Part shown: positions 25,231 through 33,525 of the stretch, piece after piece
Layout: every line of letters begins with the position of its first letter
How positions within the stretch are numbered: the stretch's first letter is position 1
NCBI GenBank assembly: GCA_031553035.1
Contig: JAVBLY010000006.1
Span: forward strand, 248,001-312,000
Source: JAVBLY01 sp031553035
Lineage (GTDB): Bacteria > Bacillota > Clostridia > Peptostreptococcales > Anaerovoracaceae
Reading direction: 5' to 3'
DNA: 64,000 bases
Translations under genes and position numbers: made by a program
Notes under the pieces: model-generated
Database searches by the model: none
Told to the model about the DNA's origin: nothing
The model's input: the letters and a program-made list of their open reading frames with translations, nothing else

Positions 25231-27672
25231 TTGAAGCGTAAGTTACAGATTTTGGTATTGACCCTGGTGGCGGTTTTTCTGCCTTTCAACAGCGTCTATG
25301 CCAGTGAGGCAGACCTGGCGATCCCTGAGCTCAGTTCCTCTCAGAACATGTATCTGATAGTAGGAATCGGGATCTGTATCCTGGGAATGTTGTTCGCACT
25401 ATATCAGTTTATGAAAGTAAAAAAAGTTGTCGCACATAAGTCCATGCTGGACGTGGCGGCGACTATCTATGAAACATGCAAGACTTATCTGATTCAGCAG
25501 GGGAAATTTCTTCTCATACTGTTCGCATTCATCGGAGTCTGCATCGCATTTTATTTCGGAATCCTTGACGGAAAAGGCGTCAGCAGCGTAGTCATCATTC
25601 TGGTCTGGGCTGTTATCGGGATCCTTGGCTCTTACGGAGTAGCATGGTACGGCATCAGAGTCAATACTATGGCAAACAGCCGAATGGCATTTGCCGCTCT
25701 TGAAGGCAAACCCTTGAAACTTCTGAATATTCCACTTGATACAGGAATGAGCATCGGCGTACTTCTGGTATGCGTTGAATTGACCATGATGCTGATAATC
25801 CTTATTGCTATCCCAAGAGAAATCGCAGGATCATGCTTCATTGGATTTGCAATAGGTGAATCACTTGGAGCTTCGGCTCTCAGGATCGCCGGCGGTATAT
25901 TCACAAAGATCGCGGACATCGGTTCCGATCTCATGAAGATAGTATTCAAGATAGGTGAAGACGATCCGAGAAATCCCGGAGTTATCGCCGACTGTACAGG
26001 CGACAATGCCGGAGACAGCGTAGGGCCTACAGCAGACGGATTCGAGACATACGGTGTTACCGGAGTTGCGCTCGTCTCATTCATCGTGCTGGCAGTGGAT
26101 ACAGGTATCCAAGCCGATCTTCTGGTCTGGATATTCGTAATGAGAGTCCTCATGATCATAACATCCGTTGCTGCATTTTATATCAACAGTGCTATCGCTA
26201 ATGCCCAGTACAAAAATGCAGACGATCTTGACTTTGAGAAACCGCTTACATCACTTGTCTGGATAACCTCTATCCTTTCAATAGTAGTGACATTCGTAGT
26301 CAGCTATCTGCTCATCGGACCGGGAACTACAGTGGGAGATACAGGTTCGAATATGTGGCTCATGCTTTCATGCATAATCAGCTGCGGTACCTTAGGCGGC
26401 GCATTGATACCTGAATTTACAAAGATATTTACAAGCCCCAAATCAAAGCATGTCAACGAAGTTGTCAATACATCTAAAGAAGGCGGATCATCTCTCAATA
26501 TTATTTCGGGTCTGGTCGCCGGTAATTTCAGTGCGTTCTGGATGGGAATCGTATTCCTTGCTCTTATGTTTGGAGCATACATCTTCAGCGGATTCGGACT
26601 TTCAGAAGTTATGATCTATCCATCCATATTTGCGTTCGGTCTCGTTGCATTCGGATTCCTTGGTATGGGTCCTGTTACGATCGCCGTGGACAGTTACGGC
26701 CCTGTAACCGACAATGCCCAGTCCATCTATGAATTATCACTTATTGAATCCATCGATGATGTTGATAAAGAGATAGAAAAAGACTATGGTTTCAAACCTC
26801 AGTTTGAAAAGGCCAAGTATTTCCTTGAAGCCAACGACGGCGCCGGGAATACATTTAAGGCAACTGCCAAGCCTGTTCTTATCGGAACAGCAGTGGTCGG
26901 TGCCACTACAATGATCTTCTCACTGATCCTTGTAATCAAAAACGTTCTCGGTGTCGAACCGGAGATGCTTTTGAATCTTCTCAACCCGTATACAATTCTT
27001 GGTTTCATTACCGGCGGAGCTGTCATATACTGGTTCACCGGCGCATCCATGCAGGCTGTTGCGGCAGGTGCATATAAAGCCACAGAATACATCAGGCAAA
27101 ATATTCAGCTTGATGAAAATGCCGAGATGAAGGCATCCACTGAGAAATCCAAAGCTGTCGTCAAGATCTGTACAAAATATGCTCAGAACGGTATGATGAA
27201 TATCTTCTTAGTAATATTCACCTTCACTCTTGCATTTGCGTTCTTCTCAGCTCCCATGAACAGTGAGAAGCCTGTTGCGTTCTTTGTATCATATCTCATA
27301 TCAATAGCAGTCTTCGGACTCTTCCAGGCTGTGTTCATGGCCAACGCAGGCGGAGCTTGGGACAATGCCAAGAAGGTAGTTGAAGTCGATCTTCAGATGA
27401 AGGAAACACCTCTTCATGATGCTACGATCGTCGGCGACACAGTAGGTGATCCATTCAAGGATACTTCTTCTGTTGCTCTCAATCCGATCATCAAGTTCAC
27501 CACTTTGTTCGGAATGCTGGCTATGGAAATGGCTATCACAGATGCATTCAGAGGCGTTGCACCATACATCGGCGGAGTACTCTTCGTGATCGGACTTGTG
27601 TTCGTATGGAGAAGCTTCTTCTCAATGAGGATCAAACCCACAGAAGAAGATGGATCTGAGAAAGTAAGCTAG
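25231..27672 (+). CDS. hppA: membrane-bound ion-pumping pyrophosphatase
   Basis: Hydrolyses pyrophosphate and pumps H+ or Na+ across the membrane. At 813 residues it is at the long end of the family and starts with a cleavable-looking signal ending NSVYAS. The substrate site is EDDPRNPGVIADCTGDNAGDS (about residues 247-267); AVDSYGPVTDNAQSI and DNAKK-type loops follow. The motif GNTFKATAK has Lys at the place where K+-dependent enzymes have Ala (GNTTAA), which predicts K+ independence. It starts at TTG 25231 with AGGAGGT at 25217-25223. It is a single-gene unit with its own terminator. Confidence 0.93.
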   Translation: MKRKLQILVLTLVAVFLPFNSVYASEADLAIPELSSSQNMYLIVGIGICILGMLFALYQFMKVKKVVAHKSMLDVAATIYETCKTYLIQQGKFLLILFAFIGVCIAFYFGILDGKGVSSVVIILVWAVIGILGSYGVAWYGIRVNTMANSRMAFAALEGKPLKLLNIPLDTGMSIGVLLVCVELTMMLIILIAIPREIAGSCFIGFAIGESLGASALRIAGGIFTKIADIGSDLMKIVFKIGEDDPRNPGVIADCTGDNAGDSVGPTADGFETYGVTGVALVSFIVLAVDTGIQADLLVWIFVMRVLMIITSVAAFYINSAIANAQYKNADDLDFEKPLTSLVWITSILSIVVTFVVSYLLIGPGTTVGDTGSNMWLMLSCIISCGTLGGALIPEFTKIFTSPKSKHVNEVVNTSKEGGSSLNIISGLVAGNFSAFWMGIVFLALMFGAYIFSGFGLSEVMIYPSIFAFGLVAFGFLGMGPVTIAVDSYGPVTDNAQSIYELSLIESIDDVDKEIEKDYGFKPQFEKAKYFLEANDGAGNTFKATAKPVLIGTAVVGATTMIFSLILVIKNVLGVEPEMLLNLLNPYTILGFITGGAVIYWFTGASMQAVAAGAYKATEYIRQNIQLDENAEMKASTEKSKAVVKICTKYAQNGMMNIFLVIFTFTLAFAFFSAPMNSEKPVAFFVSYLISIAVFGLFQAVFMANAGGAWDNAKKVVEVDLQMKETPLHDATIVGDTVGDPFKDTSSVALNPIIKFTTLFGMLAMEMAITDAFRGVAPYIGGVLFVIGLVFVWRSFFSMRIKPTEEDGSEKVS

Positions 27673-27688
27673 ATATTTAACTTGTCAA

Positions 27689-28057
27689 TTATGATATTGA
27701 TATGTGGAGATGTCCGCTTGGCGGACATCTCTTCTTTGGGATGACATCGATATTCTGGTGCGTCAATGCCACAGCCCGTAGTGAATCTTTTGCTTGTGCC
27801 TTTGGACTACTATGGTGAGTGAAACTGTCGTATTCAATCGCTAATTTAGATTTAGTAAAATATCGGATTGGAAGTGGTATTTTGCATGAATGACATATAT
27901 ATTCTGTTTTTTTGCATCTTTTACTGGGATCATCTACAGTAACATCAATAATTTGTCTATTTATACGTTTATCCAGGATTTCCGTTGAAAACACTTTATG
28001 CAGCTCGGGTATGTTCCAATAAATCGCAGCGGTTAGATGACTTAAATATTCTTTCAT
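27689..28057 (-). CDS. doubtful small gene, AbiEi/DUF559-like remnant
   Basis: Minus-strand frame, open from 28114; the likely start is the ATG at 28057 (MKEYLSHLTAAIYWNIPEL). The opening resembles the helix of AbiEi-type proteins (SHLTAA plus W-G/N-IP), and KLAIEYDSFTHHSSPKAQAKD with a following IDVI resembles the endonuclease-like end seen in DUF559 proteins. A CHSCK zinc-like pair lies between. No ribosome binding site is visible and the 3' end runs through the hppA terminator, so it may be a decayed defence-type gene. Confidence 0.4.
   Translation of the reverse strand: MKEYLSHLTAAIYWNIPELHKVFSTEILDKRINRQIIDVTVDDPSKRCKKTEYICHSCKIPLPIRYFTKSKLAIEYDSFTHHSSPKAQAKDSLRAVALTHQNIDVIPKKRCPPSGHLHISIS
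27707..27737 (+). terminator. Rho-independent terminator of hppA
   Basis: GAGATGTCCGC (27707-27717) pairs perfectly with GCGGACATCTC (27721-27731) across a TTG loop; TTCTTT follows. It lies within the 3' end of the minus-strand reading frame 27689-28114. Confidence 0.8.
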
Positions 28058-28129
28058 ATGAATAGCATACCACAAAAATGGTACTATATGGTATAAATGG
28101 TAAATAATGACCAATCCCGGTTAAATATG

Positions 28130-28975
28130 CTATTGTGCGGATTTCTTTTTTCTGAATGAAATGTAATAGGCAAGAGCGACGAACAAGCCGCCTCCTATAA
28201 TATTGCCGATAGTCACCGGCAGAAGATTATCTATAAAGAAAGATCCCCAGGTCAGCGAATCGAGCATGTCAGGTGCCAGCCCTGAAGCATCGGCTATTGC
28301 CTGGTTGCTTTTCACGAGTATCCCGATTGGGATATAGTACATGTTTGCTACACTGTGTTCAAAGCCCGATGTAATAAAGAGCCATATGGGGAAAAATATG
28401 CAGATCGCTTTGCCTGCGAGACTTTTAGCGCCGTAACTCATCCACACCGCCATGCAGACGATCCAGTTACACAGTATCCCCAGACATAATGCCGCCACGA
28501 AGCCCAGATTGACCTTGCCAACAGCAATTTTAAGTGCTGATGCGCCTAACATTGCCTCAGCCGACATGAGTTGATTCGAATAAAATATAAGCAGAACTAT
28601 GATCAACGATCCTGCCATATTTGCAAGATATACGATCCCCCAGTTCCTGAGCATAGCTGGAAGCTTTATTTTGCCATCAGTCAGTGCCCCAAGCATGAGT
28701 ACGTTTCCGGTAAATAATTCTCCGCCGCCTATAACCACGAACATCAGCCCTGTTGAAAAGATAGCTCCGGCCAATGCTCTTCCCAGACCGTATGTGCTTG
28801 GATCAAGCAGCAAATTAAATGCCGCCATAGTGGATCCTTCAGCGGCAAAGGCAATGAATGCCCCGGCCAGAATACCGAGAACAATAAGTTTGATGGTGCC
28901 GGATGAGGCTTTTCCTTCCGCCACTGAAATAGAAGTTTCCATTATTTCAGCTGGTTTTAAATCAGAATTATTCAT
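28130..28975 (-). CDS. formate/nitrite transporter family channel
   Basis: FNT-family pentameric channel for formate, nitrite or a related monovalent anion in the cytoplasmic membrane. It has 281 residues with six hydrophobic segments. Family marks are PSTYGLGRALAGAIFSTGL, GGGELFTGN in the first broken helix, and the central-His segment ITSGFEHSVANMYYIP. Substrate cannot be decided from sequence; formate is plausible in a hydrogen-metabolising anaerobe. It is read divergently from the BlaI-type operon, and its upstream region holds a second BlaI-like site at 29012-29029. Confidence 0.9.
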   Translation of the reverse strand: MNNSDLKPAEIMETSISVAEGKASSGTIKLIVLGILAGAFIAFAAEGSTMAAFNLLLDPSTYGLGRALAGAIFSTGLMFVVIGGGELFTGNVLMLGALTDGKIKLPAMLRNWGIVYLANMAGSLIIVLLIFYSNQLMSAEAMLGASALKIAVGKVNLGFVAALCLGILCNWIVCMAVWMSYGAKSLAGKAICIFFPIWLFITSGFEHSVANMYYIPIGILVKSNQAIADASGLAPDMLDSLTWGSFFIDNLLPVTIGNIIGGGLFVALAYYISFRKKKSAQ

Positions 28976-29011
28976 AGAAAATATTGTAACACATCGAAAA
29001 GAAAAAATATA

Positions 29012-29029
29012 TAGTACAAGTGTGGCGAC
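29012..29029 (-). promoter_or_regulatory. second BlaI-like site facing the FNT transporter gene
   Basis: ATAGTACAAGTGTGG shares the nine-base core TACAAGTGT with the reverse complement of the main operator and matches it at about 12 of 18 positions. It lies 37-54 bases upstream of the transporter start in AT-rich DNA where its promoter should be. Confidence 0.5.
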
Positions 29030-29070
29030 AAAAGATTTTTACTTATTTTAAAATATTTTTCACAAAACAC

Positions 29071-29099
29071 TTGACAACTATATTCTACACTTGTAGAAT
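29071..29099 (+). promoter_or_regulatory. promoter with BlaI-type operator for LRR-blaI-blaR operon
   Basis: TTGACA (29071-29076), a 17-base spacer and TAGAAT (29094-29099) make a near-consensus promoter. The perfect palindrome ATTCTACA-CT-TGTAGAAT (29082-29099) fills the spacer and the -10 box. TACA-n-TGTA is the recognition core of BlaI/MecI repressors, and a BlaI homologue is encoded in this operon, so autorepression is strongly suggested. A degenerate TTGTA-rich stretch at 29103-29122 may be a second half-site. Confidence 0.85.
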
Positions 29100-29152
29100 G
29101 TGATTGTAAGACAGTTGTAGAAAATGTCTGCACGCGCGCAAAGACAAGATAA

Positions 29153-29326
29153 GGCCTACCCACAGGGGGCACAAGAACCCCTACGGGGCAACGGGCAGTG
29201 AATTTCACAAAATCAGAGATTTTGGAAATTCTTGCACACGGACCCACCTAGCAACTCACGCCTCTACGAGGCTAAACTCGTTGGGTGGGGCTTACCCACA
29301 GGGGGCACAAGAACCCCTACGGGGCA
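29153..29326 (+). repeat. structured leader with 34-bp direct repeat
   Basis: A 34-bp sequence at 29157-29190 recurs exactly at 29293-29326 (38 bp with one mismatch if extended to 29153 and 29289). Each copy contains the hairpin CCCC-TAC-GGGG, and upstream GGGG can compete for CCCC. Between them is a three-tier hairpin: CCCACC (29243-29248)/GGTGGG (29284-29289), CAAC (29252-29255)/GTTG (29280-29283), GCCTC (29260-29264)/GAGGC (29268-29272). This GC-rich block lies in the 5' leader and ends 14 bases before the LRR start. No known riboswitch recognised. Confidence 0.7.
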
Positions 29327-29340
29327 GAAAGGACAGAAAA

Positions 29341-29994
29341 ATGACCATACTAAAAAAGACAGCGAGACCGATGATGGCCCTCCTCCTGATAACTGCTTTG
29401 GCAGTAACCATGCTTCCTGCAAAGGTAGATGCCCACAGCTATAAGTCCTGGAATGGATTCAAATATGTTGTTAAAGGCAAAAGCGTTTATATCAAATCTT
29501 ACAGAGGCACTAAAACAAGCATAACCATACCCAAAAAGATCAAGGGAAAGTATGTGGTTTCTGTAGACCTCGATGAAGAACATCTTCGAAAAGTCAGTGT
29601 CAAGAAGGCAACAAGGCTCAAATATCTGGATTTATCCGAGAATAAGATCAGCTCAATATATCTTAAGAAGAACAAATATCTGAAAAAGCTTGATCTGTCC
29701 GAAAACAGGATCAAAAAGCTGAGCCTTAAATACAACAGAAGACTTGTTGATCTGGATGTTTCCGAAAACAGGCTTAGCAGTATATACTTAAAGAAGAACA
29801 CAAGACTTAAAGAGCTTGACCTGAGTCACAACAGACTTGCCGGGCTGAATCTGTCAAAGAACCTCAAGCTGAGGGAACTTGACATAGAAGGAAACAGCAG
29901 GCTGACCTGGTACACGATGAATCATCTTGCAAACCACAGGTACCTGACAGATGTGACTCTTGCAAACGGTTACGAATGGGAAAGGGACGACTAA
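29341..29994 (+). CDS. secreted leucine-rich-repeat protein
   Basis: Exported small LRR protein of 217 residues. Signal peptide MTILKKTARPMMALLLITAL ending near VDAHS (cleavage about residue 34). From about residue 88 it has five to six LRR units of about 21 residues: YLDLSENKISSIYLKKN, KLDLSENRIKKLSLKYN, DLDVSENRLSSIYLKKN, ELDLSHNRLAGLNLSKN, then a cap. The frame continues upstream to 29281, but 29341 is chosen because it alone starts a signal peptide and has AAAGGA in front. It is very basic and may bind anionic wall polymers. First gene of the blaI/blaR-like operon, just 1 base before blaI. Confidence 0.8.
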   Translation: MTILKKTARPMMALLLITALAVTMLPAKVDAHSYKSWNGFKYVVKGKSVYIKSYRGTKTSITIPKKIKGKYVVSVDLDEEHLRKVSVKKATRLKYLDLSENKISSIYLKKNKYLKKLDLSENRIKKLSLKYNRRLVDLDVSENRLSSIYLKKNTRLKELDLSHNRLAGLNLSKNLKLRELDIEGNSRLTWYTMNHLANHRYLTDVTLANGYEWERDD

Positions 29995-29995
29995 A

Positions 29996-30355
29996 ATGAA
30001 AAAATTACCGAATTCCGAATTTGACATCATGAAGATAATATGGACAAAGACTCCACCGGTAACTGTAAAGGATATAAGCAGCGAACTTGACAACGAATGG
30101 AAGGCTCAGACGATACTGACACTGCTTCACCGCCTGGTTGAAAAGGATTTTCTTGACACCGAGAAAAAGGGCAAGGAGCGATCCTACACTCCGCTGGTAC
30201 AGGAAAAAGATTATCTGGAATTCGAAACTGGACAGTTCATCGGTAAATTCCATGACAATTCACTTACCGGTTTGATGAACACTCTCTACGACGGAAAGAA
30301 TTTGAACGAAGATGATATCAATGAGCTGATGGACTGGCTGAAAAAGAAGAGGTAA
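29996..30355 (+). CDS. BlaI/MecI-family transcriptional repressor
   Basis: Winged-helix repressor of 119 residues, the length typical of BlaI/MecI. The opening LPNSEFDIMKIIWTKTPPVTVKDISSEL and WKAQTILTLLHRLVEKDFLD match the family DNA-binding domain. The C-terminal part would dimerise and be the cleavage target of the following M56 protease. Two BlaI-type sites lie upstream of the operon. The start at 29996 is set by AAAGGGA about 10 bases upstream. Repressor relief probably follows a wall or metal signal rather than beta-lactam (see next gene). Confidence 0.92.
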   Translation: MKKLPNSEFDIMKIIWTKTPPVTVKDISSELDNEWKAQTILTLLHRLVEKDFLDTEKKGKERSYTPLVQEKDYLEFETGQFIGKFHDNSLTGLMNTLYDGKNLNEDDINELMDWLKKKR

Positions 30356-30359
30356 TGAA

Positions 30360-31937
30360 ATGACACCGTTGATACTAAATCTGCTGCAGATAAGCATTCT
30401 AATGTCCATAGTGGCTGTAGTACTCCATCTTATACTGGATGTATTTTCAAACAGCATCCCGCCAAAATGGAAGTATTATATCTGGGGTATAGTGCTGGTA
30501 AGTCTGCTCATACCATTCAGGCCTAGATTCGCAGATCCTATAGTGACCGTTGATGCTCCCCGGGCCGTGACAGACAGTATTTCCGGAACCGATGATGCAA
30601 CAGGAGGATCCGGTGCTCCGGCGGCAGAACCCACATTTTGGTCACAGATCGATATTCCGACATTGCTGCTTTGTATCTGGATAGCCGGCATGGTGGTCTT
30701 CCTGGCAGTAGTCTTCATAAGGCACATTCATTTTATGAGAACCGCAAAACGCTGGGGGAAAAAGGTCGATGATGACATCACTATGGCGCTGGTCGAAGAT
30801 AACAAAGCCGAGATGAACATAAAGACCGACATTGAGGTCATAAGGTCAAAGATGATATCGGTGCCGATGATGGCTGGTATAATCAAGCCGGTGCTTTTCC
30901 TACCGGTTTATGACCTTGATGAAGAGGAACTGACATATGTCATAAGACATGAGCTGGTACACTACCGCAAATTTGATATACTGCTTAAATTTCTGAGCAT
31001 ATTGGCTAATGCGGTCCACTGGTTCAACCCTCTGGTCTACGTCATGCAGAGGTGGATACATACAGACTGCGAGGTGGCATGTGACTACGAAGTGACCAAA
31101 TCATATGAACATGATGAGCGTGTCAAATATGTAGAATCTCTCATCGGCGTGGCAAAGCACGAGATCAGATATAAAACAGTTTTTTCAACTAATTTTTACG
31201 ACGGGAAGAAAACCATGAAAAAGAGACTCGAATCAGTATTATCCGATAATAAGACCAGAACTGCCATTGTAGTTGTCGTGGTAGCAGTGTTGGTGGTGAC
31301 CTGCATCATAGCAGGCTCGGCTATGGCCGTCAGCAGCGGCGATGAGGAGATCGTTCCCTATATAGGGGAAGCCAAAGCCAAGGAGATTGCTTTACAAAAA
31401 ACAGGAGGCGGAGATCTTGTATCTTTTTCCTACGATGACAAGGGGGGCAGCAGAGTTTATCAGATAAACATAACTGACGGAAAGTACGACTATAAAATAT
31501 CCATGGACGCCAAAAGCGGCGACATAAGCAGCTATGAAAAACTCGATATTCCGGACAAGGCAAAAGCCGGTGATGATAAGACAGCCTCAGGCAATGGTAA
31601 CACAGACAGTACGGACAGCAACTCATCTTCAGGGTCAGGAAGCAGTTCCGGATCAAGTTCCGGAAACTCAAGCAGCAATTCAGGCAGTTCCGGCAATTCG
31701 AGTTCATCTACCAGTCTTATAGGTGCATCCAAGGCAAAGAGCATAGCTCTCAGCAGAGTCGGAGGCGGGAAAGTCACCCAGTGTGAGCTGGATTCAGATG
31801 ACGGCGTAAAAGTATACGATATAAAAATAAATTATAACGGTTATGAATATGAGGTTGAAGTGAATGCCAAGACGGGCAGTATAAAGAGCTTCGACAAAGA
31901 AAAAATAGAACATGATGATGATCACGATGATGATTGA
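30360..31937 (+). CDS. BlaR1-like M56 metallopeptidase with PepSY sensor domains
   Basis: Membrane zinc protease that in BlaR1/MecR1 systems cleaves the BlaI repressor. Helices near residues 5-25, 38-56 and 100-122 precede the peptidase; the zinc site is HELVH (residues about 197-201) with the downstream Glu/Asp in CEVACDYEV. A final helix (about 303-325) leads outside. There, instead of a penicillin-binding domain, are two PepSY-like domains (IGEAKAKEIALQKTGGGDLV; IGASKAKSIALSRVGGGKVT) joined by a Ser/Gly/Asn linker of about 50 residues. The tail ends EHDDDHDDD, a likely metal-binding cluster. The ligand is unknown. Confidence 0.88.
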   Translation: MTPLILNLLQISILMSIVAVVLHLILDVFSNSIPPKWKYYIWGIVLVSLLIPFRPRFADPIVTVDAPRAVTDSISGTDDATGGSGAPAAEPTFWSQIDIPTLLLCIWIAGMVVFLAVVFIRHIHFMRTAKRWGKKVDDDITMALVEDNKAEMNIKTDIEVIRSKMISVPMMAGIIKPVLFLPVYDLDEEELTYVIRHELVHYRKFDILLKFLSILANAVHWFNPLVYVMQRWIHTDCEVACDYEVTKSYEHDERVKYVESLIGVAKHEIRYKTVFSTNFYDGKKTMKKRLESVLSDNKTRTAIVVVVVAVLVVTCIIAGSAMAVSSGDEEIVPYIGEAKAKEIALQKTGGGDLVSFSYDDKGGSRVYQINITDGKYDYKISMDAKSGDISSYEKLDIPDKAKAGDDKTASGNGNTDSTDSNSSSGSGSSSGSSSGNSSSNSGSSGNSSSSTSLIGASKAKSIALSRVGGGKVTQCELDSDDGVKVYDIKINYNGYEYEVEVNAKTGSIKSFDKEKIEHDDDHDDD

Positions 31938-31951
31938 GAAAGGTGATAAAA

Positions 31952-32743
31952 ATGAAAACTAAATTAGCAGCGTTACTTTCAAGTAACAGGTCTCGAATGA
32001 TCGTGACCGTAATAATAACAGCGGTAATTGTGACAATGATCATCGGCATAGGGTCTACTCTGGCAGCAAATGATCAGCCGGTCAAGACAGCAGCTATCAG
32101 TGAAAAAGCGGCAAAGGAAATCGCGCTTAATAAAACTGACGGCGGGATACTGGAATCCTTCAAGATGGATTACGATGACGGCAAAAGAGTATATGAAGTA
32201 GACATTGTCAAAGGCAATTATGAATACGATATAAAGATCAATGCAGAAACAGGTGAAATAATCGGCTTTGATCAGGATAAGATAAAAGTGGCAAGCACTA
32301 CTACACCAAAAGCAGTCACTCCCGGTAACGAGAGCAGTTCATCGGGACAGAGTGGCTCAGGTTCCGGTTCGAATTCAGATTCGAACACATCAAATTCAGG
32401 CAACTCCGGAAGTACGAATTCGGGCAGTTCCGGCTCCAATAGTTCAGGTAACTCAAGCAGCGATTCCGGCAGCAGTTACATCGGAAAAGCCAAAGCCAAG
32501 AGTATAGCACTTGCCAGAGTAGGCGGAGGAAAAGTAGTTTCATGTTATCTGGATTATGATGACGGCAGGGCTGAATATGATGTGAAGATCTACTACGGCA
32601 AATATGAATATGAAATGGAGATAAACGCAAAGACAGGTCGTATCACAGACTATGACAGGGATATTCAGGACAGATACGAACGCGACGATGATGACGACGA
32701 TCACTATGACGACGATCATGATGATGATCATTATGATGACTGA
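31952..32743 (+). CDS. membrane-anchored double-PepSY protein with Asp/His-rich tail
   Basis: A paralogue of the outer part of the preceding sensor, without the protease. One N-terminal membrane helix (about residues 15-38) is followed by PepSY 1 (ISEKAAKEIALNKTDGGILE), a Ser/Gly/Asn linker, PepSY 2 (IGKAKAKSIALARVGGGKVV), and a tail with alternating Asp and His (DDDDDDHYDDDHDDDHYDD). It may bind metal or compete with the sensor for the same ligand. The ATG at 31952 with AAAGGTG at 31940-31945 is preferred to a TTG at 31934. The coding sequence of the tail is a GAC/GAT/CAT repeat. Confidence 0.8.
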   Translation: MKTKLAALLSSNRSRMIVTVIITAVIVTMIIGIGSTLAANDQPVKTAAISEKAAKEIALNKTDGGILESFKMDYDDGKRVYEVDIVKGNYEYDIKINAETGEIIGFDQDKIKVASTTTPKAVTPGNESSSSGQSGSGSGSNSDSNTSNSGNSGSTNSGSSGSNSSGNSSSDSGSSYIGKAKAKSIALARVGGGKVVSCYLDYDDGRAEYDVKIYYGKYEYEMEINAKTGRITDYDRDIQDRYERDDDDDDHYDDDHDDDHYDD

Positions 32744-32773
32744 TTAATAAAGACAGAATCTGATATTAATTCA

Positions 32774-32811
32774 AAATCCCCGGCAAAGCCCAAAACTACC
32801 GGGGATTTATT
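32774..32811 (+). terminator. terminator of PepSY-blaR operon
   Basis: AAATCCCCGG (32774-32783) pairs with CCGGGGATTT (32799-32808) around a 15-base loop, followed by ATTATTCTTG. Confidence 0.75.
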
Positions 32812-32922
32812 CTTGTTTGCAAAGTAATTTTAAAAAGTTACCATTGTGTATAGCATTGTTTTACATTTTGTCATATAATAATCATTGGGAAGATAGCAAA
32901 GAATTAGGTGAGGGCAATTAAA

Positions 32923-33519
32923 ATGGAAAACGATATCAGGATCGAGCGTACTAAGAATGCGCTTCGAGGAGCTTTTGTCGAGCTTCTTGATGAGACCCCT
33001 ATCTATGGGATCTCGGTAACAAATTTAACAAAGAGAGCCAAAGTCAGCAGAGTAACATTTTATATCCACTATACGGATATGGCGGATTTTGTCGATAAGA
33101 CCTGTGATAGCGTACTTTCAAATATCACGTGGGGTCCCAGCAAAGAATTGAATCTTTTTGTTTTTGAAAATGCCAAGCTGGTAATCCGAAAGCAAGTGGA
33201 GGCTGTTCGTGAAAACGCCGATATTTTCAGGGCACTTTTGGGAAGTAACGGACCGGATCAGTTTTATGGAAATATGATAGACATGATCTTTAAGGAATAT
33301 CTTTTCCACTTAAAAAAATACAAAGACAGATTTGAAGATGTAGATGAAATGAATGCGATCGTCAAGTATGTCACCGCAGGTGAAATCCAGCTTGTCACAG
33401 ACTGGATAACAAAAGATCCTATCGTGCCAAATGAAGTTATGGTCGACAGGATCGTAAATCTGACATTCAGAGGGATATTCAAATCACTTGATATGATGGA
33501 AGACGGGATCGCGATCTGA
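32923..33519 (+). CDS. TetR-family transcriptional regulator
   Basis: N-terminal helix-turn-helix (RTKNALRGAFVELLDETPIYGISVTNLTKRAKVSRVTFYIHYTD spans about residues 8-50; only named here as a landmark) followed by a C-terminal ligand domain of the TetR_C_33/dihydroxyacetone-regulator-like type. ATG 32923 with AGGTGAGGG upstream is preferred to GTG 32908. It is convergent with the fab operon, ending 6 bases from the end of fabZ. It may control its own unit or the fab genes, but nothing in the sequence shows which. Confidence 0.85.
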   Translation: MENDIRIERTKNALRGAFVELLDETPIYGISVTNLTKRAKVSRVTFYIHYTDMADFVDKTCDSVLSNITWGPSKELNLFVFENAKLVIRKQVEAVRENADIFRALLGSNGPDQFYGNMIDMIFKEYLFHLKKYKDRFEDVDEMNAIVKYVTAGEIQLVTDWITKDPIVPNEVMVDRIVNLTFRGIFKSLDMMEDGIAI

Positions 33520-33525
33520 TCCAGA

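Noticed and set aside
29281..29340. longer LRR protein starting at 29281
   Set aside because: The extension would be translated from the structured repeat and would bury the signal peptide; ATG 29341 has its own ribosome binding site.
30005..32731. Minus-strand open frames across the blaI/PepSY region
   Set aside because: They mirror the low-complexity Ser/Gly and Asp/His codons of the plus-strand genes and have no ribosome binding sites or recognisable motifs.
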